Shown here: piece by piece, positions 1 through 14,500 of the stretch
How the letters are laid out: every line of letters starts with the position of its first letter
How positions within the stretch are numbered: position 1 is the first letter of the stretch
Assembly (NCBI GenBank): GCA_032622095.1
Contig: CP136062.1
Span: 158,220,875 to 158,284,874, forward strand
Direction: 5' to 3'
Length of the DNA: 64,000 bases
Origin: Siphonodentalium dalli
Taxonomy: Eukaryota; Mollusca; Scaphopoda; Gadilida; Siphonodentaliidae
The notes under the pieces: model-generated
What the model saw: the letters and a program-made list of their open reading frames with translations, nothing else
The model's database searches: none
What the model was told of the DNA's origin: nothing
Position numbers and translations under genes: made by a program

Positions 1-3000
1 ATTGAGATAACAGGCTGATGGTGTATAGATATAACAGGCTGCTGGTGTATTGAGATAACAGGCTGCTGTTGTATTGAGATAACAGGCTGCTGGTGTATAT
101 ATATAACATGCTGTTGGTGTATTGAGATAACATGCTGCTGGTGTATCGATATAACATGCTGCTGGTGTATCGAGATTACAGGCTGCTGGTGTATAGCGAT
201 AACAGGCTGCTGGTGTATTGAGATAACAGGCTGCTGGTGTATAGAGATAACAGGCTGCTGGTGTATCGATATAACATGCTGCTGGTGTATCGAGATAACA
301 GGCTGCTGGTGCATAGATATAACAGGCTGCTGGTGTTTAGAGATAACATGCTGCTGGTGTATATAGATTACCGGCTGCTGGTGTATCGAGATAACAGGCT
401 GATGGTGTATAGAGATAACCGGTTGCTGGTGTATTGAGATAACAGGCTGCTGGTGTATTGAGATAACAGGCTGCTGGTGTATTGAGATAACAGGCTGCTG
501 TTGTATCGAGATAACATGCTGCTGGTGTATCGAGATAACATGCTGATGGTGTATTGATAACATGTGGGTTATAGAGATAACAGGCTACTGGTGTAATGAG
601 ATAACAGGCTGCTGGTGTATTGAGATAACAGGCTGATGGTGTATAGAGATAACAGGCTGATGGTGTATCGAGATAACAGTCTGCTGGTGTATCGAGATAA
701 CAGGCTGCTGGTGTATCGAGATAACATGCTGCTGGTATATCGAGATAACAGGCTGCTGGAGTATAGAGATAACAGGCTGCTGGTGTATCGAGATAACAGG
801 CTTCTGGTGTATCGAGATAACAGGCTGTTGGTGCATTGATAATATGTGGGTTATAGAGATAGCAGGCTGCTGGTGTATTGAGATAACAGACTGCTGGTGC
901 ATAGATATAACAGGCTGCGGATGTATAGAGATAACAGGCTGCTGGTGTATGGATATAGCAAGCTGCTGGTGTATCGAGATAACATGCTGCTGGTGTATCG
1001 AGATAACAGGCTGCTGGTGTATCGAGATAACATGCTGCTGGTGTACAGAGACAACAAGCTGCTGGTGTATAGCGATAACAGGCTACTGGTGTATATAGAT
1101 AACAGGCTGCTGGTGTATTGATAATACGTGGGTTATAGAGATAACAGGCTGCTGGTGAATAGAGATAACCGGCTGCTGGTGTATAGATATAACAGGCTGT
1201 TGGTGTATCGAGATAACAGGCTGCTGGTGTATCGAGATAACATGCTGCTGCTGTATTGAGATAACAGGCTTCCGGTGTATCGAGATAACAGGCTGTTGGT
1301 GTATTGATAATATGTGGGTTATAGAGATAACAGGCTGCTGGTGTATTGAGATAACAGACTGCTGGTGCATAGAGATAACAGGCTGCTGGTGTATATATAA
1401 AACAGGCTGCTGGTGTATAGAGATAACAGGCTGCTGGTGTATTGAGATAACAGGTTGCTGGTGTATTGAGATAACAGGCTGCTGGTGTATTGAGATAACA
1501 TGCTGCTGCTGTATCGAGATAACAGGCTGCTGGTGTATCGAGATAACAGGCTGCTGGTGTATTGAGATAACAGGCTTCTGGTGTATAAATATAACAGGCT
1601 GCTGGTGTATTGAGATAACAGGCTCCTTGTGTATAGAGATAACAGGCTGCTGATGTATTGAGATAACAGGCTGCTGGTGTATTGATAATATGTGGATTAT
1701 AGAGATAATAGGCTGCTGGTGTATAGAGATAACAGTCTGCTGGTGTATAGAGATAACAGGCTACTGGTGTATTGATAACATGTGGGTTATAGAGATACCA
1801 GGCTACTGGTGTAATGAGATAACAGGCTGCTGGTGTATAGAGATAACATGCTGCTGATGTATAGAGATAACAGGCTGCTGGTGTATTGATAATATGTGGA
1901 TTATAGAGATAACAGGCTGCTGGGGTATAGAGATACCATGCTGCGGGTGTATTGAGATAACAGGCTGCTGGTGTATTGAGATAACAGGCTGCTGGTGTAT
2001 AGAGATAACATGCTGCTGGTGTATTGAGATAACATGCTGCTGGTGTATCGATATAACATGCTGATGGTGTATCGAGATAACAGGCTGCTGGTGTATAGAG
2101 ATAACAGGCTGCTGGTGTATTGAGATAACAGGCTGCTGGTGTATAGAGATAACAGGCTGCTGGTGTATTGAGATAACATGCTGCTGGTGTATCGATATAA
2201 CATGCTGCTGGTGTATCGAGATAACAGGCTGCTGGTGCATAGATATAACAGGCTGCTGGTGTTTAGAGATAACATGCTGCTGGTGTATATAGATTACCGG
2301 CTGCTGGTGTATCGAGATAACAGGCTGATGGTGTATAGAGATAACCGGTTGCTGGTGTATTGAGATAACAGGCTGATGGTGTATTGAGAAAAACAGGCTG
2401 CTGGTGTATTGAGATAACAGGCTGCTGGTGTATCGAGATAACAGGCTGCTGGTGTATCGAGATAACATGCTGATGGTGTATTGATAACATGTGGGTTATA
2501 GAGATAACAGGCTACTGGTGTAATGAGATAACAGACTGCTGGTGTATTGAGATAACAGGCTGATGGTGTTTAGATATAACAGGCTGCTGGTGTATTGAGA
2601 TAACAGGCTGCTGGTGTATAGAGATAACAGGCTGCTGATGTATTGAGATAACAGGCTGCTGGTGTATTGATAATATGTGGATTATAGAGATAACAGGCTG
2701 CTGGTGTATAGAGATAACAGTCTGCTGTTGTATAGAGATAACAGGCTGCTGGTGTGTTGATATCATGTGGGTTATAGAGATAACAGGCTACTGGTGTAAT
2801 GACATAACAGGCTGCTGGTGTATAGAGATAACAGGCTGCTGATGTATAGAGATAACAGGCTGCTGGTGTATTGATAATATGTGGATTATAGAGATAACAG
2901 GCTGCTGGTGTATATAGATACCATGCTGCTGGTGTATTGAGATAACAGGCTGCTGGTGTATTGAGATAACAGGCTGCTGGTGTATAGAGATAACATGCTG

Positions 3001-6000
3001 CTGGTGTATTGAGATAACATGCTGCTGGTGAATCGATATAACATGCTGCTGGTGTATCGAGATAACAGGCTGCTGGTGTATAGAGATAACAGGCTGCTGG
3101 TGTATTAAGATAACAGGCTGCTGGTTTATAGAGATAACAGGCTGCTGGTGTATTGAGATAACATGCTGCTGGTGTATCGATATAACATGCTGCTGGTGTA
3201 TCGAGATAACAGGCTGCTGGTGCATAGATATAACAGGCTGCTGGTGTATAGAGATAACATGCTGCTGGTGTATATAGATTACCGGCTGCTGGTGTATCGA
3301 GATAACAGGCTGATGGTGTATAGAGATAACCGGTTGCTGGTGTATTGAGATAACAGGCTGCTGGTGCATTAAGATAACAGGCTGCTGGTGTATTGATAAT
3401 ATGTGGATTATGGAGATAACAGGCTGCTGGTGTATAGAGATACCATGCTGCTGGTGTATTGAGATAACAGGCTGCTGGTGTATTGAGATAACAGGCTGCT
3501 GGTGTATAGATATAACATGCTGCTGGTGTATTGAGATAACATGCTGCTGGTGTATCGATATAACATGCTGCTGGTGTATCGAGATAACAGGCTGCTGGTG
3601 TATCGATATAACATGCTGCTGGTGTATCGAGATAACAGGCTGCTGGTGCATATATATAACAGGCTGCTGGTGTTTAGAGATAACATGCTGCTGGTGTATA
3701 TAGATTACCGGCTGCTGGTGTATCGAGATAACAGGCTGATGGTGTATAGAGATAACCGGTTGCTGGTGTATTGAGATAACAGGCTGATGGTGTATTGAGA
3801 AAAACAGGCTGCTGGTGTATTGAGATAACAGGCTGCTTGTGTATCGAGATAACAGGCTGCTGGTGTATCGAGATAACATGCTGATGGTGTATTGATAACA
3901 TGTGGGTTATAGAGATAACAGGCTACTGGCGTAATGAGATAACAGGCTGCTGTTGTATTGAGATAACAGGCTGATGGTGTATATATATAACAGGCTGCTG
4001 GTGTATTGAGATAACAGGCTGCTGGTGTATAGAGATAACAGGCTGCTGATGTATAGAGATAACAGGCTGCTGGTGTATTGATAATATGTGGATTATAGAG
4101 ATAACAGGCTGCTGGTGTATAGAGATAACAGTCTGCTGGTGTATAGAGATAACAGGCTGCTGGTGTATTGATAACATGTGGGTTATAGAGATAACAGGCT
4201 ACTGGTGTAATGACATAACAGGCTGCTGGTGTATAGAGATAACAGGCTGCTGATGTATAGAGATAACAGGCTGCTGGTGTATTGATAATATGTGGATTAT
4301 AGAGATAACAGGCTGCTGGTGTATATAGATACCATGCTGCTGGTGTATTGAGATAACAGGCTGCTGGTGTATTCAGATAACAGGCTGCTGGTGTATTGAG
4401 ATAACATGCTGCTGGTGTATCGATATAACATGCTCCTGGTGTATCGAGAAAACAGGCTGCTGGTGTATAGAGATAACAGGCTGCTGGTGTATTGAGATAA
4501 CAGGCTGCTGGTGTATAGAGATAACAGGCTGCTGGTGTACTGAGATAACATGCTGCTGGTGTATCGATATAACATGCTGCTGATGTATATAGATTACCGG
4601 CTGCTGGTGTATCGAGATAACAGGCTGATGGTGTATAGAGATAACCGGTTGCTGGTATATTGAGATAACAGGCTGCTGGTGTATTAAGATAACAGGCTGC
4701 TGGTGTATTGAGATAACAGGCTGCTGGGGTATCGAGATAACATGCTGCTGGTGTATCGAGATAACATGCTGATGGTGTATTGATAACATGTGGGTTATAG
4801 AGATAACAGGCTACTGGTGTAATGAGATAACAGGCTGCTGGTGTATTGAGATAACAGGCTGATGGTGTATAGAGATAACAGGCTGATGGTGTATCGAGAT
4901 AGCAGTCTGCTGGTGTATCGAGATAACAGGCTGCTGGTGTATCGAGATAACAGGCTGCTGGTATATCGAGATAACAGGCTACTGGTGTATAGAGATAACA
5001 GGCTGCTGGTGTATCGATGTAACAGGCTGCTGGTATTTTGAGATAAAAGGCTGCTGGTGTATTGATAATATGTGGGTTATAGTGATAACAGGCTGCTGTT
5101 GTATCGAGATAACAGGCTGCTGGTGTATTGAGATAACAGGCTGCTGGTGTATTGGGATAACAGGCTGCTGGTGTATAGAGATAACATGCTGCTGGTTTAT
5201 CGAGATAACAGGCTGCTGGTGTATTGAGATAACTGACTGCTGGTGTATCGAGATAACAGGCGGCTGGTGAATCGAGATAACAGGCTGCTGGTGTATTGAT
5301 AACATGTGCTTTATAGAGATAGCAGGCTACTGGTGTAATGAGATAACATGTTGCTGGTGTATTGAGATAACAGGCTGCTGGTGTATAGAGATAACATGCT
5401 GCTGATGTATTGAGATAACAGGCTGCTGGTGTATTGAGGTAACAGGCTTCTGGTATATCGAGATAACAGGCTGCTGGTGTATTGATAATATGTGGGTTCT
5501 ATAGATAGCAGGCTGCTGGTGTATTGAGATAACAGACTGCTGGTGCATAGCGATAATAGGCTGCTGTTGTATAGATATAACAGGCTGCTGGTGTATATAT
5601 ATAACAGGCTGCTGGTGTAATGAGATAACAGGCTGCTGGTGTATCGATATAACATGCTGCTGGTGTATAGAGATAACAAGCTGCTGGTGTATCGAGATAA
5701 CAGGCTGCTGGTGTATCGAGATAACATGCTGCTGGTGTATCGAGATAACAGGCTGCTGGTGTATAGAGATAACAGGATACCGGTGTATCGATATAACAGG
5801 CTGCTGGTGTATGGAGATAACAGGCTGCTGGTGTATCGAGATAACAGGCTGCTGGTATATCGAGATAACAGGCTGCTGGTGTATATAGATAACAGGCTGC
5901 TGGTGTATAGATATATCAGGCTGCTGGTGTATTGAGATAACAGGCTGCTGGTGTATATAGATAACAGGCTGCTGGTGTATTGATAACATGTGCTTTATAG

Positions 6001-8560
6001 AGATAACAGGCTGCTGGTGTATCGAGATAACAGGCTGCTGGTGTATCGATGTAACAGGCTACTGGTGTAATGAGATAACAGGCTGCTGGTGTATTGAGAT
6101 AACAGGCTGATGGTGTATAGAGATAACAGTCTGATGGTGTATCGAGATAACAGTTTGCTGGTGTATCGAGATAACAGGCTGCTGGTGTATCGAGATAACA
6201 GGCTGCTGGTATATCGAGATAACAGGCTGCTGGTGTATCGAGATAACAGGCTGCTGGTGTATCGAGATAACAGGCTACTGGTGTATTGAGATAACAGGCT
6301 GCTGGTGTATTGAGATAACAGGCTGCTGGTGTATTGATATATGTGGGTTATAGAGATAACAGGCTGCTGGTGTATCGAGATAACAGGCTGCTGGTGTATT
6401 GAGATAACAGGCTGCTGGTGTATTGAGATAACAGGCTGATGGTGTATAGAGATAACAGGCTGCGGTGTATTGAGATAACAGGCTGCTGGTGTATCGAGAT
6501 AACAAGCTGCTGGTATATCGAGATAACAGGCTGCTGGTGCATAGAGATAACAGGCTGATGGTGTATAGAGATAACAGGCTGCTGGTGTATTGAGATAACA
6601 TGCTGATTGTGTATAGAGATAACAGGCTGATGGTGTATCGAGATAACAGTCTGCTGGTGTATCGAGATAACAGGCTGCTGGTGTATCGAGATAACAGGCT
6701 GCTGGTATATCGAGATAACAGCCTGCTGGTGTATCGAGATAACAGGCTGCTGGTGTATTGAGATAACAGGCTGCTGGTGTATTGAGATAACAGGCTGCTG
6801 GTGTATTGATAATATGTGGGTTATAGAGATAACAGGCTGCTGGTGTATCGAGATAACAGGCTGCTGGTGTATTGAGATAACAGGCTGCTGGTGTATAGAT
6901 ATAACATGATGCTGGTTTATCGAGATAACAGGCTGCTGGTGTATTGAGTTAACAGACTGCTGGTGTATATAGATAACAGGCTGCTGGTGTATCGAGATAA
7001 CAGCTGCTGGTGTATCGAGATAACAGGCTGCTGGTGTATCGAGATAACAGGCTGCTGGTGTATTGATAACATGTGGGTTATAGAGATAACATGCTACTGG
7101 TGTAATGAGATAACAGGCTGCTGGTGTATTGAGATAACAGGCTGCTGGTGTATATATATAACATGCTGATGGTGTTTCGAGATAACAGGATGCTGGTGTA
7201 TAGAGATAACATGCAGCTGGTGTATCGATATAACAGGCTGCTGGCGTATTGAGATAACAGGCTGATGGTGTATCGAGATAACAGGCTGCTTGGGTTTTGA
7301 TATAACAGGCTGATGGTGTATCGAGATAACAGGCTGCTTGTGTATCGAGAAAACAGGCTGCTGGTGTATCGAGATAATAGGCTGCTGGAGTATTGATAAC
7401 ATGTGGGTTATAAAGATAACAGGCTGCTGGTGTATAGAGATAACGGGATGGTGGTGTATTGAGATAACAGGCTTCTAGTGTATAGAGATAACAGGCTGCT
7501 TGTGTATTGAGATAACAGGCTGCTGGTGTATTGAGATAACAGGCTGCTTGTTTATTGAGATAACAGGCTGCTGGTGTATAGAGATAACAGGCTGCTGGTA
7601 TATCGAGATAACAGGCTGCTGGTGTATCGAGATAACAGGCTGATGGTGTATCGAGATAACAGGCTGCTGGTGTATGAGCTAACAGTCTGCAGGTATATCG
7701 AGATAACAGGCTGTTGGTGTATTGATAATATGTGGGTTATAGAGATAACAGGCTGCCGGTGTATTGAGATAACAGGCTGCTGGTGCAGAGAGATAACAGG
7801 CTGGTGGTGTATAGATATAACAGTCTGCTGGTGTATCGAGATAACAGGCTGCTGGTGAATAGAGATAACAGGCTGCTGGTGTATCGAGATTACAGGCTGC
7901 TGGTGCATAGATATAACAGTCTGCTGGTGTATCGAGATAACAGACTGCTTGTGTATTGAGATAACATACTGCTGGTGTATAGAGGTAACAGGCTGCTGGT
8001 GTATTGAGATAACATGCTGCTGGTGTATAGAGATAACAGGCTGCTGGTGTATCGATATAACATGCTGCTGGTGTATAGAGATAACAGGCTGCTGGTGTAT
8101 CGAGATAACATGCTGCTGATGTATTGAGATAACAGGCTGCTGGTGTATCGAGGTAACAGGCTGCTGGTGTATTAATAATATGTGGGTTATAGAGATAACA
8201 GGCTGCTGGTGTATAGAGATAACAGGCTGCTGGTGTATCGAGATAACAGGGTGCTTGTGTATTGATAATATGTGGGTTATAGAGATAACAGGCTGCTGGT
8301 GTATTGAGATAACAGACTGCTGGTGCATAGAGATAACAGGCTGCTGGTGTATAGATATAACAGGTTGCTGATGCATCGAGATAACAGGCTGCTGGTGTAT
8401 CGAGATAACAGGCTGCTGGTGTATTGAGATAACAGACTGCTGGTGTATTGATATAACAGGCTGCTGGTGTATACAGATAACAGGCTGCTGGTGTATCGAG
8501 ATAACAGGCTGCTGGTGTATCGAGATAACATGCTGCTGTTGTATAGTGATAACAGGCTGC
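1..8560 (+). repeat. 24-bp minisatellite array, sector A (divergent)
   Basis: Head-to-tail copies of a 24-bp unit, GTGTATNGAGAT followed by AACAGGCTGCTG, run from the first base, so the array extends past the left edge. The seventh base is T, A or C. Units are fairly diverged here (CATGCTGCTG, CAGGCTGATG, ATATAT, missing bases). Some are preceded by an 18-bp variant unit, GTGTATTGATAATATGTG or GTGTATTGATAACATGTG. An irregular higher-order structure is visible: the rare string ATATAGATTACCGG recurs at 361, 2287, 3272, 3698 and 4587. No coding function is credible, since several frames are open only because 24 and 18 are multiples of three. Confidence 0.97.
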
Positions 8561-11500
8561 TGGTGTATCGAGCTAACAGGCTGCTGGTGTATAGAGATAA
8601 CAGGCTGCTGGTGTATAGATATAACAGGCTGCTGGTGTATTGATAATATGTGGGTTATCGATATAACAGGCTGCTGGTGTATCGAGATAACAGGCTGCTG
8701 GTGTATTGAGATAACAGGCTGCTGGTGTATTGATAATATGTGGGTTATAGAGATAACAGGCTGCTGGTGTATTGAGATAACAGGCTGCTGGTGTATCGAG
8801 ATAACAGGCTGCTGGTGAATTGAGATAACAGGCTGCTGGTGTATTGATAATATGTGGGTTATAGAGATAACAGGCTGCTGGTGTATAGATATAACAGGCT
8901 GCTGATGTATTGAGATAACAGGCTGCTGGTGTATTGAGATAACAGGCTGCTAGTGTATCGATGTAACAGGCTGCTGGTGTATCGAGATAACAGGCTGCTG
9001 GTGTATAGAGATAACATGCTGCTGGTATATCGTGATAACAGGGTGCTGGTGTATTGATAATATGTGTGTTATAGAGATAACAGGCTGCTGGTGTATTGAG
9101 ATAACAGGCTGCTGGTGTATCGAGATAACAGGCTGCTGGTGTATTGAGATAACAGGCTGCTGGTGTATTGATAATATGTGGGTTAAAGAGATAACAGGCT
9201 GCTGGTGTATAGAGATAACAGGCTGCTAGTGTGTAGAGATAACAGGCTGCTTGTGTATTGAGATAACATGCTGCTGGTATGTCGAGATAACAGGCTGCTG
9301 GTGTAATGAGATAACAGGATGCTGGTGTATCGAGATAACAGGCTGCTGGTGTATCGATATAACAGGCTGCTGGTGTATCGAGATAACAGGCTGATTGTGT
9401 ATTGATAACATTTGGGTTATAGAGATAACAGGCTGCTGGTTTATTGAGATAACAGGCTGCTGGTGTATAGAGATAACAGGCTGCTGGTGTATTGAGATAA
9501 CCGGCTGCTGGTGTATCGAGATAACAAGCTGCTGGTGTATCGAGATAACAGGTTGCTGGTGCATAGAGATAACAGGCTGATGGTGTATAGAGATAACAGG
9601 CTGCTTGTGTATTGAGATCACAGGCTGCTGGTGTATAGAGATAACATGCTGCTGGTGTATTGAGATAACAGGCTGCTGGTGTATCGAGATAACAGGCTGC
9701 TGGTGCATTGAGATAACAGACTGCTGGTGTATCGAGATAACAGGCTGCTGGTGTATCGAGATAACAGGCTGCTGGTGTATCGAGATAACAAGCTGCTGGT
9801 GTATCGAGATAACAGGTTGCTGGTGCATAGAGATAACAGGCTGATGGTGTATAGCGATAACAGTCTGCTGGTGTATTGAGATAACAGGCTGCTGGTATAT
9901 AGAGATAACATGCTGCTGGTGTATTGAGATAACAGGCTGCTGGTGTATCGAGATAACAGTCTGCTGGTGCATTGAGATAACAGACTGCTGGTGTATCGAG
10001 ATAACAGGCTGCTGGTGTATCGAGATAACAGGCTGCTGGTGTATCGAGATAACAGGCTGCTGGTGTATTGATAACATGTGGGATATAGAGATAACAGGCT
10101 GCTGGTGTTTTTATATAACAGGCTGCTGGTGTATAGAGATAACATGCTGCTGATGTATTGAGATAACAGGCTGCTGTTGTATTGAGATAACAGGCTGCTG
10201 GTATATCGAGATAACAGGCTGCTGGTGTATCGAGATAACAGGCTGCTGGTGTATAGAGATAACAGGCTGCTGGTGTATAGAGATAACAGGCTGCTGGTGA
10301 ATTGAGATAACAGGCTGCTGGTGTATTGATAATATGTGGGTTATAGAGATAACAGGCTGCTGGTGTATAGATATAACAGGCTGCTGATGTATTGAGATAA
10401 CAGGCTGCTGGTGTATTGAGATAACAGGCTGCTAGTGTATCGATGTAACAGGCTGCTGGTGTATCGAGATAACAGGCTGCTGGTGTATAGAGATAACATG
10501 CTGCTGGTATATCGTGATAACAGGGTGCTGGTGTATTTATAATATGTGTGTTATAGAGATAACAGGCTGCTGGTGTATTGAGATAACAGGCTGCTGGTGT
10601 ATCGAGATAACAGGCTGCTGGTGTATTGAGATAACAGGCTGCTGGTGTATTGATAATATGTGGGTTATAGAGATAACAGGCTGCTGGTGTATAGAGATAA
10701 CAGGCTGCTAGTGTGTAGAGATAACAGGCTGCTTGTGTATTGAGATAACATGCTGCTGGTATGTCGAGATAACAGGCTGCTGGTGTAATGAGATAACAGG
10801 ATGCTGGTGTATCGAGATAACAGGCTGCTGGTGTATCGAGATAACAGGCTGCTGGTGTATCGAGATAACAGGCTGATGGTGTATTGATAACATTTGGGTT
10901 ATAGAGATAACAGGCTGCTGGTTTATTGAGATAACAGGTTGCTGGTGCATAGAGATAACAGGCTGATGGTGTATAGAGACAACAGGCTGCTTGTGTGTTG
11001 AGATCACAGGCTGCTGGTGTATAGAGATAACATGCTGCTGGTGTATTGAGATAACAGGCTGCTGGTGTATCGAGATAACAGGCTGCTGGTGCATTGAGAT
11101 AACAGACTGCTGGTGTATCGAGATAACAGGCTGCTGGTGTATCGAGATAACAGGCTGCTGGTGTATCGAGATAACAAGCTGCTGGTGTATCGAGATAACA
11201 GGTTGCTGGTGCATAGAGATAACAGGCTGATGGTGTATAGAGATAACAGGATGTTGGTGTATTGAGATAACAGGCTGCTGGTGTATAGAGATAACATGCT
11301 GCTGGTGTATTGAGATAACAGGCTGCTGGTGTATCGAGATAACAGGCTGCTGGTGCATTGAGATAACAGACTGCTGGTGTATCGAGATAACAGGCTGCTG
11401 GTGTATCGAGATAACAGGCTGCTGGTGTATCGAGATAACAGGCTGCTGGTGTATTGATAACATGAGGGATATAGAGATAACAGGTTGCTGGTGTTTTTAT

Positions 11501-14500
11501 ATAACAGGCTGCTGGTGTATAGAGATAACATGCTGCTGATGTATTGAGATAACAGGCTGCTGGTGTATTGAGATAACAGGCTGCTGGTATATCGAGATAA
11601 CAGGCTGCTGGTGTATCGAGATAACAGGCTGCTAGTGTATCGATGTAACAGGCTGCTGGTGTATCGAGATAACATGCTGCTGGTGTATAGAGATAACATG
11701 CTGCTGGTATATCGTGATAACAGGGTGCTGGTGTATTGATAATATGTGTGTTATAGAGATAACAGGCTGCTGGTGTATTGAGATAACAGGCTGCTGGTGT
11801 ATCGAGATAACAGGCTGCTGGTGTATTGAGATAACAGGCTGCTGGTGTATTGATAATATGTGGGTTAAAGAGATAACAGGCTGCTGGTGTATAGAGATAA
11901 CAGCCTGCTAGTGTGTAGAGATAACAGGCTGCTTGTGTATTGAGATAACATGCTGCTGGTATGTCGAGATAACAGGCTGCTGGTGTAATGAGATAACAGG
12001 ATGCTGGTGTATCGAGATAACAGGCTGCTGGTGTATCGAGATAACAGGCTGCTGGTGTATCGAGATAACAGGCTGATGGTGTATTGATAACATTTGTGTT
12101 ATAGAGATAACAGGCTGCTGGTTTATTGAGATAACAGGCTGCTGGTGTATAGAGATAACAGGCTGCTGGTGTATTGAGATAACCGGCTGCTGGTGTATCG
12201 AGATAACAAGCTGCTGGTGTATCGAGATAACAGGTTGCTGGTGCATAGAGATAACAGGCTGATGGTGTATAGAGATAACAGGCTGCTTGTGTATTGAGAT
12301 CACAGGCTGCTTGTGTATAGAGATAACATGCTGCTGGTGTATTGAGATAACAGGCTGCTGGTGTATCGAGATAACAGGCTGCTGGTGCATTGAGATAACA
12401 GACTGCTGGTGTATCGAGATAACAGGCTGCTGGTGTATCGAGATAACAGGCTGCTGGTGTATCGAGATAACAAGCTGCTGGTGTATCGAGATAACAGTCT
12501 GCTGGTGCATTGAGATAACAGACTGCTGGTGTATCGAGATAACAGGCTGCTGGTGTATCGAGATAACAGGCTGCTGGTGTATCGAGATAACAGGCTGCTG
12601 GTGTATTGATAACATGTGGGATATAGAGATAACAGGCTGCTGGCGTTTTTATATAACAGGCTGCTGGTGTATAGAGATAACATGCTGCTGATGTATTGAG
12701 ATAACAGGCTGCTGGTGTATTGAGATAACAGGCTGCTGGTATATCGAGATAACAGGCTGCTGGTGTATCGAGATAACAGGCTGCTGGTGTATAGAGATAA
12801 CAGGCTGCTGGTGTATAGAGATAACAGGCTGCTGGTGAATTGAGATAACAGGCTGCTGGTGTATTGATAATATGTGGGTTATAGAGATAACAGGCTGCTG
12901 GTGTATAGATATAACAGGCTGCTGATGTATTGAGATAACAGGCTGCTGGTGTATTGAGATAACAGGCTGCTAGTGTATCGATGTAACAGGCTCCTGGTGT
13001 ATCGAGATAACAGGCTGCTGGTGTATAGAGATAACATGCTGCTGGTATATCGTGATAACAGGGTGCTGGTGTATTTATAATATGTGTGTTATAGAGATAA
13101 CAGGCTGCTGGTGTATTGAGATAACAGGCTGCTGGTGTATCGAGATAACAGGCTGCTGGTGTATTGAGATAACAGGCTGCTGGTGTATTGATAATATGTG
13201 GGTTAAAGAGATAACAGGCTGCTGGTGTATAGAGATAACAGGCTGCTAGTGTGTAGAGATAACAGGCTGCTTGTGTATTGAGATAACATGCTGCTGATAT
13301 GTCGAGATAACAGGCTGCTGGTGTAATGAGATAACAGGATGCTGGTGTATCGAGATAACAGGCTGCTGGTGTATCGAGATAACAGGCCGCTGGTGTATCG
13401 AGATAACAGGCTGATGGTATATTGATAACATTTGGGTTATAGAGATAACAGGCTGCTGGTTTATTGAGATAACAGGTTGCTGGTGCATAGAGATAACAGG
13501 CTGATGGTGTATAGAGACAACAGGCTGCTTGTGTGTTGAGATCACAGGCTGCTGGTGTATAGAGATAACATGCTGCTGGTGTATTGAGATAACAGGCTGC
13601 TGGTGTATCGAGATAACAGACTGCTGGTGCATTGAGATAACAGACTGCTGGTGTATCGAGATAACAGGCTGCTGGTGTATCGAGATAACAGGCTGCTGGT
13701 GTATCGAGATAACAAGCTGCTGGTGTATCGAGATAACAGGTTGCTGGTGCATAGAGATAACAGGCTGATGGTGTATAGAGATAACAGGATGTTGGTGTAT
13801 TGAGATAACAGGCTGCTGGTGTATAGAGATAACATGCTGCTGGTGTATTGAGATAACAGGCTGCTGGTGTATCGAGATAACAGGCTGCTGGTGCATTGAG
13901 ATAACAGACTGCTGGTGTATCGAGATAACAGGCTGCTGTTGTATCGAGATAACAGGCTGCTGGTGTATCGAGATAACAGGCTGCTGGTGTATTGATAACA
14001 TGTGGGATATAGAGATAACAGGCTGCTGGTGTTTTTATATAACAGGCTGCTGGTGTATAGAGATAACATGCTGCTGATGTATTGAGATAACAGGCTGCTG
14101 GTGTATTGAGATAACAGGCTGCTGGTATATCGAGATAACAGGCTGCTGGTGTATCGAGATAACAGGCTGCTAGTGTATCGATGTAACAGGCTGCTGGTGT
14201 ATCGAGATAACAGGCTGCTGGTGTATAGAGATAACATGCTGCTGGTATATCGTGATAACAGGGTGCTGGTGTATTGATAATATGTGTGTTATAGAGATAA
14301 CAGGCTGCTGGTGTATTGAGATAACAGGCTGCTGGTGTATCGAGATAACAGGCTGCTGGTGTATTGAGATAACAGGCTGCTGGTGTATTGATAATATGTG
14401 GGTTAAAGAGATAACAGGCTGCTGGTGTATAGAGATAACAGGCTGCTAGTGTGTAGAGATAACAGGCTGCTTGTGTATTGAGATAACATGCTGCTGGTAT

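Noticed and set aside
1-8560. CRISPR-like array
   Set aside because: Repeats are directly contiguous with no unique spacers, and the context is eukaryotic.
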